DNA from: Deltaproteobacteria bacterium | Lineage (GTDB): Bacteria; Desulfobacterota; Desulfobaccia; Desulfobaccales; 0-14-0-80-60-11 | Length of the DNA stretch: 64,000 nt | Reading direction: 5' to 3' | NCBI GenBank assembly: GCA_030018495.1 | Contig: JASEFS010000012.1 | Location: forward strand, 32,420-96,419 | Shown here: piece after piece, positions 16,304 through 25,609 of the stretch | How the letters are laid out: each line of letters begins with the position of its first letter | Position numbering within the stretch: position 1 is the first letter of the stretch | Notes under the pieces: generated by a model | Told to the model about the DNA's origin: nothing | What the model saw: only the letters and a program-made list of their open reading frames with translations | Database searches by the model: none | Translations under genes and position numbers: made by a program

Positions 16304-17613
16304 ACTACCAAAACTTCAGGTATGTAAACAAATTGTTTAAAGTTTTCTGGATAAGTTTATTTGCGTGGTTTTCTTCTCTCACTATAATGCAAGTTATTTT
16401 GTCACGTTACAAAAATGAAACTTTATCTTACTTTTCGCTATTTATGTCAACAATATTATTTTTTATGGTTAGTTTAATTATTGCCAATAAAATAAGCAAG
16501 GAATTAGCATATAATTCAAAAAATAATGGGATTAAATATGAAGCTCCTTTTTTCTTTTTTATCTTATATTTAATTATGTGCTTTGTGTCGGTATTCTTTT
16601 CTATGACGGAAACAACAAAATATAGCATCGGCTACGGTTACTTGATTGCTTATATCATAACTTTTATCATTCTTGGTATAATTGATAGAATGGTAAAACT
16701 ATCAAGAAATAATTTATTATTTTATGACACAACGGATAAGCTATGCTATACAGCATTTTTATCTTCCAGCATAATATTGATAACCATTTTTCTAAGTTCG
16801 ATAAACGATGGATCATTTTTTTCCGATACCAGAATATTGTCCAACATGATGCCTGCAACCATCGGATTAATCGCTCTTCCGGTAATTTTATACCCGACTA
16901 TATTTAGAATGACTTTTTATAGATTTATTATTTTAATATTAGCAGCGATATTGATATACAAAGGTGGAAGCAGGACGACCATTGTAACTCTTTCCATTGT
17001 TCTAACCACGGCTCTCTTTTTTAAATACGGGAGATATTCACTCATTGTTTTGGCAATTCCGGTTTTATTTTTGATTTATGATCAGAGTTTAATCGATTTT
17101 GTAAAAGAAAAAGTCCTTTTTTTAGATGATTACTATCGAGGGATAGATTCTCTGAGCGGGCGGCAGGAGCTCTGGACGGCATCATGGAAGATTTTCCAAA
17201 AAAGCCCTTTGATAGGGCACGGCTTCAGAATGAGCGAAGTCATGTTCTTCCATGAGGAGATGACTTCGGCGCACAACGCTTACCTGAGTTCACTGATGGA
17301 AACGGGGATAATCGGTACATTTTTCCTGTTAACTGCAGTGTTTTTAACCTTATATAAATTAGGCAAAATATCCTGGTATTTTAAAAGCAATACATACATT
17401 TTCTATTTTTCATTATTATTTGGAGCGGTAATCTACGGTTTGGGGGAACGTTTTATAATAAATATAGGTAATCTGACTTCGATTTTGTGCATGTATACTT
17501 TTTATTTACCTGGCATTTCCAGTTTTCAGGAGGAGTTATGCAATGAAAATGCCTGTAAATTATGCAAGTATTATCAAATGGCTCAGCCATATAATTATCA
17601 GGAGAAGAGATGA
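16300..17613 (+). CDS. wzy: Wzy-type polysaccharide polymerase / O-antigen ligase family
   Basis: A 437-residue integral membrane protein with around eleven helices and the Wzy_C-type periplasmic loop: GRQELWTASWKIF, PLIGHGF, and HNAYLSSLMETGIIG. In Wzx/Wzy pathways this protein joins repeat units at the periplasmic face. It overlaps both neighbours by four bases (ATGA), so it is translationally coupled to the flippase and the following glycosyltransferase. It is the most AT-rich gene of the window, a usual sign of lateral origin for polymerases. A ligase role cannot be excluded from sequence alone, but the operon context favours polymerase. Confidence 0.83.
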   Translation: MNYQNFRYVNKLFKVFWISLFAWFSSLTIMQVILSRYKNETLSYFSLFMSTILFFMVSLIIANKISKELAYNSKNNGIKYEAPFFFFILYLIMCFVSVFFSMTETTKYSIGYGYLIAYIITFIILGIIDRMVKLSRNNLLFYDTTDKLCYTAFLSSSIILITIFLSSINDGSFFSDTRILSNMMPATIGLIALPVILYPTIFRMTFYRFIILILAAILIYKGGSRTTIVTLSIVLTTALFFKYGRYSLIVLAIPVLFLIYDQSLIDFVKEKVLFLDDYYRGIDSLSGRQELWTASWKIFQKSPLIGHGFRMSEVMFFHEEMTSAHNAYLSSLMETGIIGTFFLLTAVFLTLYKLGKISWYFKSNTYIFYFSLLFGAVIYGLGERFIINIGNLTSILCMYTFYLPGISSFQEELCNENACKLCKYYQMAQPYNYQEKR

Positions 17614-18803
17614 GCGATAATGAAAAAAGAAAGGTATGTTTTTTAAGTTATAATTACAGCCCTTATTCTTTAGCCAGGTGTGCGACCGCAGCCAATTATG
17701 GGCAGAAGCTGAACACTGATTTGATTGCTATAGAGATCATTTCCCAAGACGAGTATGGCTGGCAGTCGATCTATAACGGAGAGGGTTATACAGGGTTCAA
17801 AAAATACACCTTAATCAATTCAAACCTAAGAAACAAATGGCTGACTTTCATTGCGGTAAAAAAATTATGCAGTCTTTTAAATGAGGTTGACCCGCAAGTT
17901 ATAGCAATTTTGGGATATGATAATCCGGTTACAATTGCCGGGCTTTTGTGGGGACGGTTGAACCGGCGCATTAAAATTTTAATGATGGACAGCAAATTTG
18001 ACGATATGCCGCGCTCGGTTTCAAAAGAATGGCTTAAGAGAAAATTAATTTCGATTTATGACGGCGCCATAGTCTCAGGTTTGAAAAGCAGGGAGTATGC
18101 CAAAAGTCTGGGAATACCGGAGAACATGATATTAACAGGATTTGACGTCGTGGACAACCAGCACTTTGCCGATAGGTCCGAGTGGGCCAGGAATAATGAG
18201 ATTGCCTTGAGGCAGCAACACCAACTTCCGGAAAATTACTTTCTTTGTGTCAGCCGTCTGATTGAGAAGAAAAATCTTGACCGGCTATTGGATGCCTATG
18301 AGATTTATGCCGGCAGTTATAAAGGTAAGCTATGGGATTTGGTTATCTGCGGTTCAGGCCCTTTGGAACAGAGACTTAAAGAAAAAGTCATGGAGAAAGG
18401 CTTTAGTGGAGTTCATCTTGTAGGAACCAAAACATATGAGGAGATGCCCATTTTTTACGGCTTGGCCAAATGCTTGATACTTCCCAGCGCGTTCTTGGAG
18501 ACGTGGGGCTTGGTGGTAAATGAAGCCATGGCGGCGGGCTTGCCTGTTTTGGTCAGCAAGGCTTGTGGATGTTACCCGGATTTAATTGAGGAGGGGGTAA
18601 ACGGCTACTCCTTTGACCCCTATAATGTCGAAGAATTGGCTGAGTTGATGGTCAAGGCAAGTTCAGGAGAGTGCGATCTCGGAGCCATGGGGGAGGCTTC
18701 CCGGCGCATTATCGCCGACTGGACTCTGGAAGCGTTTGCCCACAATTTCTTCAAAGTAGTGGAGATAAGCCAGGCACCTCGTCAAACCCCGCTTCTTGGT
18801 TAA
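17610..18803 (+). CDS. Glycosyltransferase family 4
   Basis: A 397-residue cytoplasmic GT-B enzyme that would add a sugar to the lipid-linked repeat unit. The C-terminal Glycos_transf_1 domain shows FLCVSRLIEKKNLDRLLDAY, the donor-binding E-x7-E motif in ETWGLVVNEAMAAG, and a typical tail GVNGYSFDPYNVEELA. The N-terminal acceptor domain is divergent. It starts within the stop of the polymerase gene (ATGA overlap) with AGGAGAAG as ribosome site. Donor and linkage unknown. Confidence 0.88.
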   Translation: MSDNEKRKVCFLSYNYSPYSLARCATAANYGQKLNTDLIAIEIISQDEYGWQSIYNGEGYTGFKKYTLINSNLRNKWLTFIAVKKLCSLLNEVDPQVIAILGYDNPVTIAGLLWGRLNRRIKILMMDSKFDDMPRSVSKEWLKRKLISIYDGAIVSGLKSREYAKSLGIPENMILTGFDVVDNQHFADRSEWARNNEIALRQQHQLPENYFLCVSRLIEKKNLDRLLDAYEIYAGSYKGKLWDLVICGSGPLEQRLKEKVMEKGFSGVHLVGTKTYEEMPIFYGLAKCLILPSAFLETWGLVVNEAMAAGLPVLVSKACGCYPDLIEEGVNGYSFDPYNVEELAELMVKASSGECDLGAMGEASRRIIADWTLEAFAHNFFKVVEISQAPRQTPLLG

Positions 18804-18854
18804 TCTCCTTTACCTGGGAGATTAACCTCCCTGATTTTAATTAAGGTAAAGAGG

Positions 18855-20144
18855 ATGGCGCCTAAAAAAGCTTTAAATATTTTGACAGTCTGCGCTTATT
18901 ACCATCCGGCCTTTATTTATGGCGGTCCTGTGCCGGCTGCCCATAATCTCAACCGGGCCCTGGTCAAAAGCGGACATTCGGTCACTGTTTACACTACCGC
19001 CGCAAATGGCACCGGCGACCTTGAGGTGCCGACCGGCAGTGCGGTCATGGTTGACGAAATGCCGGTTTATTACTTTAAACGCTGGTGGTTCGGCCGAGCG
19101 GCGAAGCCCTTTAGTCTTTTTCTGTCTCCGGCTATGGGGAAAAAACTGGCCCAACTGAGACCGGGCGATTATGACCTGATCCTCAGTCATGCCGGCTTTA
19201 CCGACCCGAACAGGATGATGGCAAAAGCGGCCCAGCGGGCGCAAATACCATATTTCTACTATTCCCACGGAGGGTTTGAGCCTTGGAGATTGAATTTTAA
19301 GAGGCTCAAGAAGAAGGTATATTTGGGCCTCTTGGAAGGCAAAATCCTGCAGCAATCAGCCGGAATTGTGGTGTGCAATGAAGCCGAGATAAAGAGCCTT
19401 GAGAAGATGGGCATAACTGCTCCCATAAAGCGAATACCATGGGGCATCGACCGATTGGAAGACCTGCCCAAGCCTGAGCGGGGTGAATTGGAGAAACTTT
19501 TTCCGCAATTAGCAGGGAGACCATACGTCCTGTTTCTCTCCCGCCTGCATCTGATGAAGGGGCTTGAATTATTGATCCCTGCCTTTGCTCGGGTTGCCTT
19601 ACAGTTCCCTGACTGGCGCCTGGTGCTGGCCGGGCCGGACGAAGGGGGGTACAGGCAGGTTTTGGAAGGTCTGATAGAGCAGACCGGCATTGGGGACCGC
19701 GTTCTCTTGCCGGGTTTGGTTAAAGGAGATGACAAAGCAGCCCTGCTGGCCAATGCGGAAATTTTTACGCTGCCCTCCTTTTCTGAAGGGTTTTCCATAA
19801 GCATTTCCGAGGCTCTCGGTTATGGGCGTCCAGTGGTCATCACCACGACCTGCTATGTTCCGGAGGTGCAGGAGTGGAGCGGCGGCTTGACGGTGCAGCC
19901 GGATATCGAGGCATTGGCCGAGGCCTTGAGACGGATGATGGCGGATGAGGATTTTCGGAAGACCTGTTCACAAAACGCGCAGCGCTTGGCTGCTGAGCAT
20001 TTTACCTGGGAGGCGGTAACAAGGGAGTCCTTGGCATTTTACTCCGAAGGAATGGAGCGCCATGCGGCGCGCCACAAGATCATGCAACCCCGCGACGATG
20101 TCATTTCACAGGTTAGCTGTCCGAATATCCACCGGACTCCTTAA
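18855..20144 (+). CDS. Glycosyltransferase family 4
   Basis: A 429-residue GT-B glycosyltransferase. The N-terminus ILTVCAYYHPAFIYGGP and the glycine-rich GGPVPAAHNL loop are typical of GT4 acceptor domains. The C-terminal half has VLFLSRLHLMKGLELL and the E-x7-E motif EGFSISISEALGYGRPVV. It lies 51 nt after the previous glycosyltransferase. The last 30 residues, after FYSEGMERH, are not conserved-looking. It probably adds one residue of the repeat unit; specificity unknown. Confidence 0.88.
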   Translation: MAPKKALNILTVCAYYHPAFIYGGPVPAAHNLNRALVKSGHSVTVYTTAANGTGDLEVPTGSAVMVDEMPVYYFKRWWFGRAAKPFSLFLSPAMGKKLAQLRPGDYDLILSHAGFTDPNRMMAKAAQRAQIPYFYYSHGGFEPWRLNFKRLKKKVYLGLLEGKILQQSAGIVVCNEAEIKSLEKMGITAPIKRIPWGIDRLEDLPKPERGELEKLFPQLAGRPYVLFLSRLHLMKGLELLIPAFARVALQFPDWRLVLAGPDEGGYRQVLEGLIEQTGIGDRVLLPGLVKGDDKAALLANAEIFTLPSFSEGFSISISEALGYGRPVVITTTCYVPEVQEWSGGLTVQPDIEALAEALRRMMADEDFRKTCSQNAQRLAAEHFTWEAVTRESLAFYSEGMERHAARHKIMQPRDDVISQVSCPNIHRTP

Positions 20145-20251
20145 GCCTTCCTTGCCAGGCGATAGATAGCACCCCACTTCCTGCCGTTCGTTCAACCCGC
20201 CTTAAGCTTCGGGAAACAGAAAGAATTTGGCAGAGCCTTCATGGCAGACTG

Positions 20252-20950
20252 ATGAACAAAACTTGCAGGTTGAATAACGAGGGATTTTGCTTTCAAATCA
20301 AAAGGAATACGAGGGAACCTTGGTTGCAAATCATCATAAGACCATTTAACCATGAAGATATACCTGAGATTGTCAATCTTCATCTTAAATATCTCTCAAC
20401 ACATTTTTGTACGCGCCCCCACTCGGTAAAATTACTTTCTCTTTATTATCAATCCCTTTCGGAAGCGGGACAGATTTCTTATGTGGCGGAAGTGAATGGA
20501 AAGATGGCGGGGTATATTTGCGTCTTGCTTTCGCCTAAAGCCATTTACCTTTACCAGATCAAAAATCATTTTTTTACAAGCCTGTTAAATTTTTCGGCCA
20601 TGATCGGCTGCAAATTTTGTCATAACGCAGCGGTTAATTTGAAGTTTTTTTGGGGCCGAATGAAAGGCCTCTTAACAAGGAACCGGCAAGCTTCAGATAT
20701 ATCGCAGCAACCGAACGGCTTGCCGGAACTGCGGCCCATTGTGGTTCGCCCCGAATTTCAGGGCACGTCAGTAGCCAGGACTTTGTTGGCTGCGGTGGAA
20801 AACGATTTGCTGGCCAGGGGAATTTTCCGGTACTACCTCTGGGTGGAAAACTACAACCTCAGGGCCATGAATTTTTACCGAAAGAGCGGTTTTGTGGTGA
20901 AAGAGGAGAAAGGCAATGTGTATGTGTTCATGGAGAAATCATTAACATGA
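20252..20950 (+). CDS. GNAT-family N-acetyltransferase
   Basis: A protein of up to 232 residues with a GNAT fold. It begins IIIRPFNHEDIPEIVNLH and has the acetyl-CoA-binding motif A as VVRPEFQGTSVARTLL and motif B as NYNLRAMNFYRKSGF. A natural substrate is the amino sugar expected from the dehydratase and aminotransferase at the end of the operon. The ATG at 20252 has a weak ribosome site. A TTG at 20324, preceded by GAGGGAA, would begin one residue before the conserved domain and may be the true start. It overlaps the next gene by ATGA. Confidence 0.8.
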   Translation: MNKTCRLNNEGFCFQIKRNTREPWLQIIIRPFNHEDIPEIVNLHLKYLSTHFCTRPHSVKLLSLYYQSLSEAGQISYVAEVNGKMAGYICVLLSPKAIYLYQIKNHFFTSLLNFSAMIGCKFCHNAAVNLKFFWGRMKGLLTRNRQASDISQQPNGLPELRPIVVRPEFQGTSVARTLLAAVENDLLARGIFRYYLWVENYNLRAMNFYRKSGFVVKEEKGNVYVFMEKSLT

Positions 20951-22170
20951 ACATTCTCATTACCACGCAGGTTTATCCGCCGGAGGGGCAGGCTTCAGCC
21001 ACTCTGGTCCGGGAGTTGGCCGGGGAGCTCTGCGGCCGGGGAGCGAAGGTGACTGTGGCTGCGGGCTATCCCCACCACCCTTACGGCCGGCTTTACCCCG
21101 GATACCGTAAGAAATTATTGACCCTGGAGAGTAATAACGGTTTCCAGGTGGTGCGGGGCTGGCATCTTATCCACCCCTCTTCTTCTGTGACAGTGCGGGG
21201 TCTGGTGATGCTATCGCAGTGCGCGGCTTATTTCCTCAGCGCGGCCAGCTGCCCGAGGCCGGATGTGGTGATTTCCTACGGTCCCCCGCTTTTGGGCCCG
21301 CTCATTTCGGCCGCGATCGCCCGGGTTTCAGGCGCCCGGCTGATGACGGTCATATATGACATTTACCCGGACATCGCAGTGGACCTGGGTCATTTGCGCG
21401 AGCCTCTGCTCATCAAGGCTGCGCAAAAATGCGAGAGCCTGGTCTACCGTCTGTCAGACCATATTGTGGTCCTCTCCGAGGGCTTCCAACGGACCTTGGT
21501 GGGGGTCAAGGGGGTGCGGCAGGAAAAGGTATCGGTGGTCCCGGTCTGGTTCGATGCCCAGGATATCACCCCCATGAGCCGGGACAACGCCTGGCGGCGG
21601 GAAATGGGGATCGATCCGGAAAAATTTGTGGTGCTTTATGCCGGCACCATCGGTTTGATCTCCGGGGCCGAAATAATCGTGGAAGCCGCCCGCCGTCTCC
21701 AATCGCAGACCGATATTTTATTCCTGCTGGTGGGAACAGGTCATGCCAAGGCACTGGTGGAAACCAAGGCAAAAAGTGAAGGGCTCAGCAACATCCGGTT
21801 CCTGCCCTTTCAACCCCGACAGCGACTCGGTGAAATGCAGGCGGTGGCGGATGTTTCCCTGGTGACTTTGGCGCCGGGACGGGGCAGTACATCTTTACCC
21901 AGCAAGGTTCTCGGTTATATGGCCGCAGCCCGGCCGGTCGTAGCCTCAGTGGACCGGGACAGCGACCTGGCCGAATTAATTTCCCGGTCGCAATGCGGCT
22001 TAGTCGTCCCGCCAGGTCAGGGGGAAGGCCTGGCGGAGGCGATTCTGCAATGCTACCGGCAGCCGGAACAGAGACGACTTTACGGAGAAGCCGGGCACCG
22101 GTATTTTTTGCAACATTATGAAAAAAAGGTGGTAGTCCGGAGATTCGCGGAGTTGATCGAGCAAATATAA
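20947..22170 (+). CDS. Glycosyltransferase family 4 (WcaI/WbuB-like)
   Basis: A 407-residue GT-B glycosyltransferase. The start NILITTQVYPPEGQASATL and the C-terminal region GSTSLPSKVLGYMAAARPVV, which replaces the classical E-x7-E, are characteristic of the WcaI/WbuB group. The middle reads VVLYAGTIGLISGAEII. The frame opens much further upstream, but the ATG overlapping the stop of the acetyltransferase gene (ATGA) is the sensible start. It probably transfers an amino or deoxy sugar in the repeat unit; that specificity is by analogy only. Confidence 0.87.
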   Translation: MNILITTQVYPPEGQASATLVRELAGELCGRGAKVTVAAGYPHHPYGRLYPGYRKKLLTLESNNGFQVVRGWHLIHPSSSVTVRGLVMLSQCAAYFLSAASCPRPDVVISYGPPLLGPLISAAIARVSGARLMTVIYDIYPDIAVDLGHLREPLLIKAAQKCESLVYRLSDHIVVLSEGFQRTLVGVKGVRQEKVSVVPVWFDAQDITPMSRDNAWRREMGIDPEKFVVLYAGTIGLISGAEIIVEAARRLQSQTDILFLLVGTGHAKALVETKAKSEGLSNIRFLPFQPRQRLGEMQAVADVSLVTLAPGRGSTSLPSKVLGYMAAARPVVASVDRDSDLAELISRSQCGLVVPPGQGEGLAEAILQCYRQPEQRRLYGEAGHRYFLQHYEKKVVVRRFAELIEQI

Positions 22171-22288
22171 AAGCATTGATCATCCAACCCATCTCCAAAT
22201 AGCCAACATCATCAAATCAGCCACTTAAAAGCAAAATGGCTTTTCAAAATAAATGAACCACTTTTGTGGTGGGATGGAGAAGAAGGCA

Positions 22289-23191
22289 ATGAAATCCAAC
22301 AGCCAGGATGTTGTAAACCTGGTTAATTTCTATAAGCGCCAGGGTCACAATATTTTGGAGACAGAAAGCGCCTACTGGTGTGAATTGCACCCCTTCTGCT
22401 ACCAGAATATTCCTTTCCATGTCGCCGTTAATCCGGCTCCGGAAGAATTAAACCGCCTTTTCGCCAAGAAACTTGTGGTCCTATTGCGCTATAACTCTGT
22501 GGAAGACACGGATACCGTTGTGGGATTCAACTGGATTTGCACCGACCGTGATTACGGCCTGCACTCTTTAGAACGCAAAATCAGAAACCGGGTGAAACGC
22601 GGCTTGACTTTGACCGAGGTCAGACCCATAGATTTCCGCTATTTAGCCCGGGAAGGGCCGACCATAATCAATGAAATAGCCCGGCGGCAGGGGCGGAATC
22701 CTGACTTTCCCAATCGCCGGAGCTGGGAAAACTATTGCCTTTCTGCGGCGGCAACCCCTAATTTCGACGCTTATGGGGCTTTTCTGGGCGGGCGTTTGAT
22801 TGCTTTTTTGGTGGGAGTGAGAATCAATGAGTGTTATTTCAGTCTCACGCAGGCTTCTCACACCGAATATCTATCATACTGCCCAAATAACGCCCTGATG
22901 TATACCGTGGTCACGGAAAAGTTTCAAGACCCCGGCATTGAGGTTTTTTCTTATGGGCTGGCTTCCGTGGAAAATTTGGAAAGTCTTGACAGGTTTAAAA
23001 TCGGCATGAATTTTAAACAGGAGAAAATAAATTTTAAAGTGGTGTTTAATCCATATTTGGGGTGGCTTAAAAACCATAATGTGGTTGCCTCGGTCCACCG
23101 TATAAGCAACCGTTTCCCCAAAAATAACTTTATTCGGAAGGCAGACGCCCTGCTCAGGCAAATTAACCAGGATAAGGCTGAGGCGGGATAA
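22289..23191 (+). CDS. GNAT/FemAB-like acyltransferase-fold protein
   Basis: A roughly 300-residue cytoplasmic protein of the broad GNAT/BioF2 type often found in polysaccharide and exosortase loci. Visible signs are a C-terminal acetyltransferase-like half: GAFLGGRLIAFLVGVRINECY, followed by NNALMYTVVTEKFQ and a SYGLASVENLESLDRFKIG segment, where the substrate-proximal arch is expected. No catalytic residues can be named. Three in-frame ATGs (22253, 22274, 22289) are possible; the last has a GGAG nine bases upstream. It may acylate a sugar or the carrier-linked unit. Function uncertain. Confidence 0.65.
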   Translation: MKSNSQDVVNLVNFYKRQGHNILETESAYWCELHPFCYQNIPFHVAVNPAPEELNRLFAKKLVVLLRYNSVEDTDTVVGFNWICTDRDYGLHSLERKIRNRVKRGLTLTEVRPIDFRYLAREGPTIINEIARRQGRNPDFPNRRSWENYCLSAAATPNFDAYGAFLGGRLIAFLVGVRINECYFSLTQASHTEYLSYCPNNALMYTVVTEKFQDPGIEVFSYGLASVENLESLDRFKIGMNFKQEKINFKVVFNPYLGWLKNHNVVASVHRISNRFPKNNFIRKADALLRQINQDKAEAG

Positions 23192-23303
23192 ATACGGAAT
23201 CAGTCCAAGTTGTGCAAACCGGGGCTGGCGCGATGAATGGATTCTTCTCAAGCAAAGCCATAGGAAATAATTAGATTCTTAAGGGCAAGGGCGTGGAGAG
23301 TTT

Positions 23304-24290
23304 ATGAATTTGAAAGGCAAGAAAGTATTTGTCACGGGAGCCGGCGGGTTTCTTGGCAGTCACCTGGTGGAAAGGCTGGTTTCCCTGGGAGCCCAGGTGC
23401 GGGCGCTGGTGCGCTATAATTCGCGCAATGACCAGGGTTTGCTGGAATTACTGCCCCCGGAAATCAAAGAAAATGTGGCAGTAGTTGCCGGTGATCTTAC
23501 CGATCCCCACAGCATTAACCGGGCTTTGAACGGCATCGAGGTGGTTTTCCACTTGGCCGCGTTGATTGCCATTCCTTATTCTTATATCGCTCCGGCTCAA
23601 TATGTGGCGGTAAATTGCGGGGGGACCCTGAACTTGTTGGAGGCGGCCCTGGCGCAGGGGGTGGAGCGCTTCATCCATACTTCGACCAGCGAAGTGTACG
23701 GGACTGCGCAATATATTCCCATTGATGAAAATCATCCCCTCAGGGGCCAGTCCCCTTATGCGGCCAGCAAAATCGGCGCGGACAAGTTGGCGGAGAGTTA
23801 CCACCTCTCCTTCGGGCTGCCGGTGGTCACCGTCCGCCCCTTTAACACCTACGGCCCCCGCCAGTCGGCCCGGGCCGTTATACCCGCCATCATCTCCCAG
23901 GCTTTAAACGGCAAAGTCATTCACTTGGGTTCATTGGAGCCCAAACGCGATCTCAATTATGTCAGCGACACCATCAACGGTTTTATCCATGCAGCCACCC
24001 GGAGCCGGGCCATAGGACAGACAATTAACCTGGGCACCGGGGAAGCGGTGAGCATAGGCGATCTGACCAGGAAAATAATCGCGCTGATCGGGGTTGAAAA
24101 AGAGATTGTCATATCTTCGGAAAGATGCCGCCCGGAAAACAGCGAAGTTTGGCACCTGCAATGCAACAACAGCAAGGCGCAGGAGATTTTGGAGTGGCGG
24201 CCCAAGGTGTCGCTGGAAGAGGGCTTGCAGCGCACCATCGATTATTTGGGCGCCAATTTGGACCGCTATAAGCTGGTATATAACGTATGA
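23304..24290 (+). CDS. NAD-dependent sugar 4,6-dehydratase/epimerase (LegB-like SDR)
   Basis: A 328-residue extended SDR enzyme acting on a nucleotide sugar. The NAD-binding loop is VTGAGGFLGSHLVERL. The catalytic tyrosine and lysine are in PYAASKIGADKLAESY, with STSEVYGTA before it. The stretch VRPFNTYGPRQSARAVIP strongly resembles LegB-type dehydratases that open the 4-amino-4,6-dideoxy sugar pathway. The aminotransferase next door, 12 nt downstream, fits that reading: dehydration to a 4-keto-6-deoxy sugar, then transamination. An epimerase role is the alternative. Confidence 0.85.
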   Translation: MNLKGKKVFVTGAGGFLGSHLVERLVSLGAQVRALVRYNSRNDQGLLELLPPEIKENVAVVAGDLTDPHSINRALNGIEVVFHLAALIAIPYSYIAPAQYVAVNCGGTLNLLEAALAQGVERFIHTSTSEVYGTAQYIPIDENHPLRGQSPYAASKIGADKLAESYHLSFGLPVVTVRPFNTYGPRQSARAVIPAIISQALNGKVIHLGSLEPKRDLNYVSDTINGFIHAATRSRAIGQTINLGTGEAVSIGDLTRKIIALIGVEKEIVISSERCRPENSEVWHLQCNNSKAQEILEWRPKVSLEEGLQRTIDYLGANLDRYKLVYNV

Positions 24291-24302
24291 TTTTGAGGAT
24301 CC

Positions 24303-25463
24303 ATGGCCTGGAAAATTCCTTTAGCTGATGTGAGATTCGGCCCCGAGGAACTCGAGGCGGTAAACCAGGTAATAGCATCTGGTTGGCTTTCTCAAGGTCC
24401 GGTGGTGCAGAGCTTTGAGGCGGCCTTCGCCCGATTTATCGGCGCCAAATATGCCTTTGCCGTGGCCAACGGCACGGCCGCCCTCCATCTGGCCTGCCAG
24501 GCCCTGGAACTGGGCCCCGGAGACGAAGTGCTCTGTCCGGCCCTGACGTTTGTGGCCAGTGCCAATGCTATTCTTTACACGGGGGCGAGGCCGGCCTTTG
24601 TGGACATCAAGGGCCCGCACGATCTCAACCTCTGTGTCAAGGATGCCGAGCAAAAGATAACTCCCCGGACCAAAGCTGTTATGGTGGTGCATTATGCCGG
24701 ATTTCCGGCGGATATGGCAGCCGTTCAGGAATTAGCCGGCCGGCATGGGTTGTGTATTATTGAGGACTGTGCGCATGCTCCCGGCGCATGCCATGCGGAC
24801 CTGCCCGGCGCTCCCAAAGTCGGCACCCGGGGGACCGTTGCGTGTTTCAGTTTTTTTTCCAACAAGAATATGACCACCGGCGAGGGCGGCATGGTGGTCA
24901 CTGATGATGAGGGATTGGCTGAACGGCTGCGCATCGCCCGTTCCCACGGCATGACGAGCCTCACCTGGGATCGATACCTCGGACATAACTTCAGCTATGA
25001 CGTGGTGGCGCAGGGCTATAACTATCGCCTGGATGACTTGCGGGCCGCCCTGGGTCTGGTGCAGTTGGCCCGCCTGGAGGCCGCCAACCAGGAGCGCCGG
25101 CGCCTCACCCTGTTTTATCGGGAAAAATTGCAGGAATTGGGTCGGGTGGAAATACCTTTTCTGGCAGAAAAGGTGGACACCTCATCCTGCCACATTTTTC
25201 CCATACTGCTGCCGACCACTGCCGACCGCTCCCGATTCATGGCGCATTTGGCTGAATCGGGAATTCAAACAAGTATTCATTACCCGCCTGTTCACAACTT
25301 CACTTATTACCGGCAGATATGGCCCGCCGCTTTCGACCACCGCCTGCCCAGGACGGAAGAAGTGGCCCGAAGAGAAGTCACCTTGCCGCTCTTCCCAACC
25401 ATGTCGACGGACCAGGCGGAGGAGGTAGTCAGGGGCGTTAGAGAGTTCTTTCAGAAAAGCTGA
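24303..25463 (+). CDS. DegT/DnrJ/EryC1/StrS aminotransferase
   Basis: A 386-residue PLP enzyme that transaminates a keto-sugar nucleotide. The PLP lysine is in FSFFSNKNMTTGEGG, and the family start IPLADVRFGPEELEAV and the EDCAHAPGA segment are clear. Paired with the LegB-like dehydratase, it should yield a 4-amino-4,6-dideoxyhexose that one of the GNAT proteins could acetylate. It is the last gene of the polysaccharide operon; a strong intrinsic terminator follows 27 nt later. Confidence 0.9.
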   Translation: MAWKIPLADVRFGPEELEAVNQVIASGWLSQGPVVQSFEAAFARFIGAKYAFAVANGTAALHLACQALELGPGDEVLCPALTFVASANAILYTGARPAFVDIKGPHDLNLCVKDAEQKITPRTKAVMVVHYAGFPADMAAVQELAGRHGLCIIEDCAHAPGACHADLPGAPKVGTRGTVACFSFFSNKNMTTGEGGMVVTDDEGLAERLRIARSHGMTSLTWDRYLGHNFSYDVVAQGYNYRLDDLRAALGLVQLARLEAANQERRRLTLFYREKLQELGRVEIPFLAEKVDTSSCHIFPILLPTTADRSRFMAHLAESGIQTSIHYPPVHNFTYYRQIWPAAFDHRLPRTEEVARREVTLPLFPTMSTDQAEEVVRGVREFFQKS

Positions 25464-25489
25464 AGAGTTCTTTGTAAAATCAATAAAGC

Positions 25490-25528
25490 GGGGCATTTGC
25501 CGATGAGCAAATGCCCCATTTTTTTTCT
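25490..25528 (+). terminator. Intrinsic terminator ending the polysaccharide operon
   Basis: GGGGCATTTGC, six-base loop, GCAAATGCCCC, then A and eight T residues. Textbook Rho-independent structure. On the other strand the stem is followed by GCTTTATT, so it may also act weakly on the convergent selenoprotein gene. Confidence 0.93.
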
Positions 25529-25609
25529 AAACCGAACTTGATCTTGCTCAAGCGGTCCTGCGTTCAGGCAGTCCGGCCCACCCCGGTGATTTCTTCGCGG
25601 CCGGGGCAG

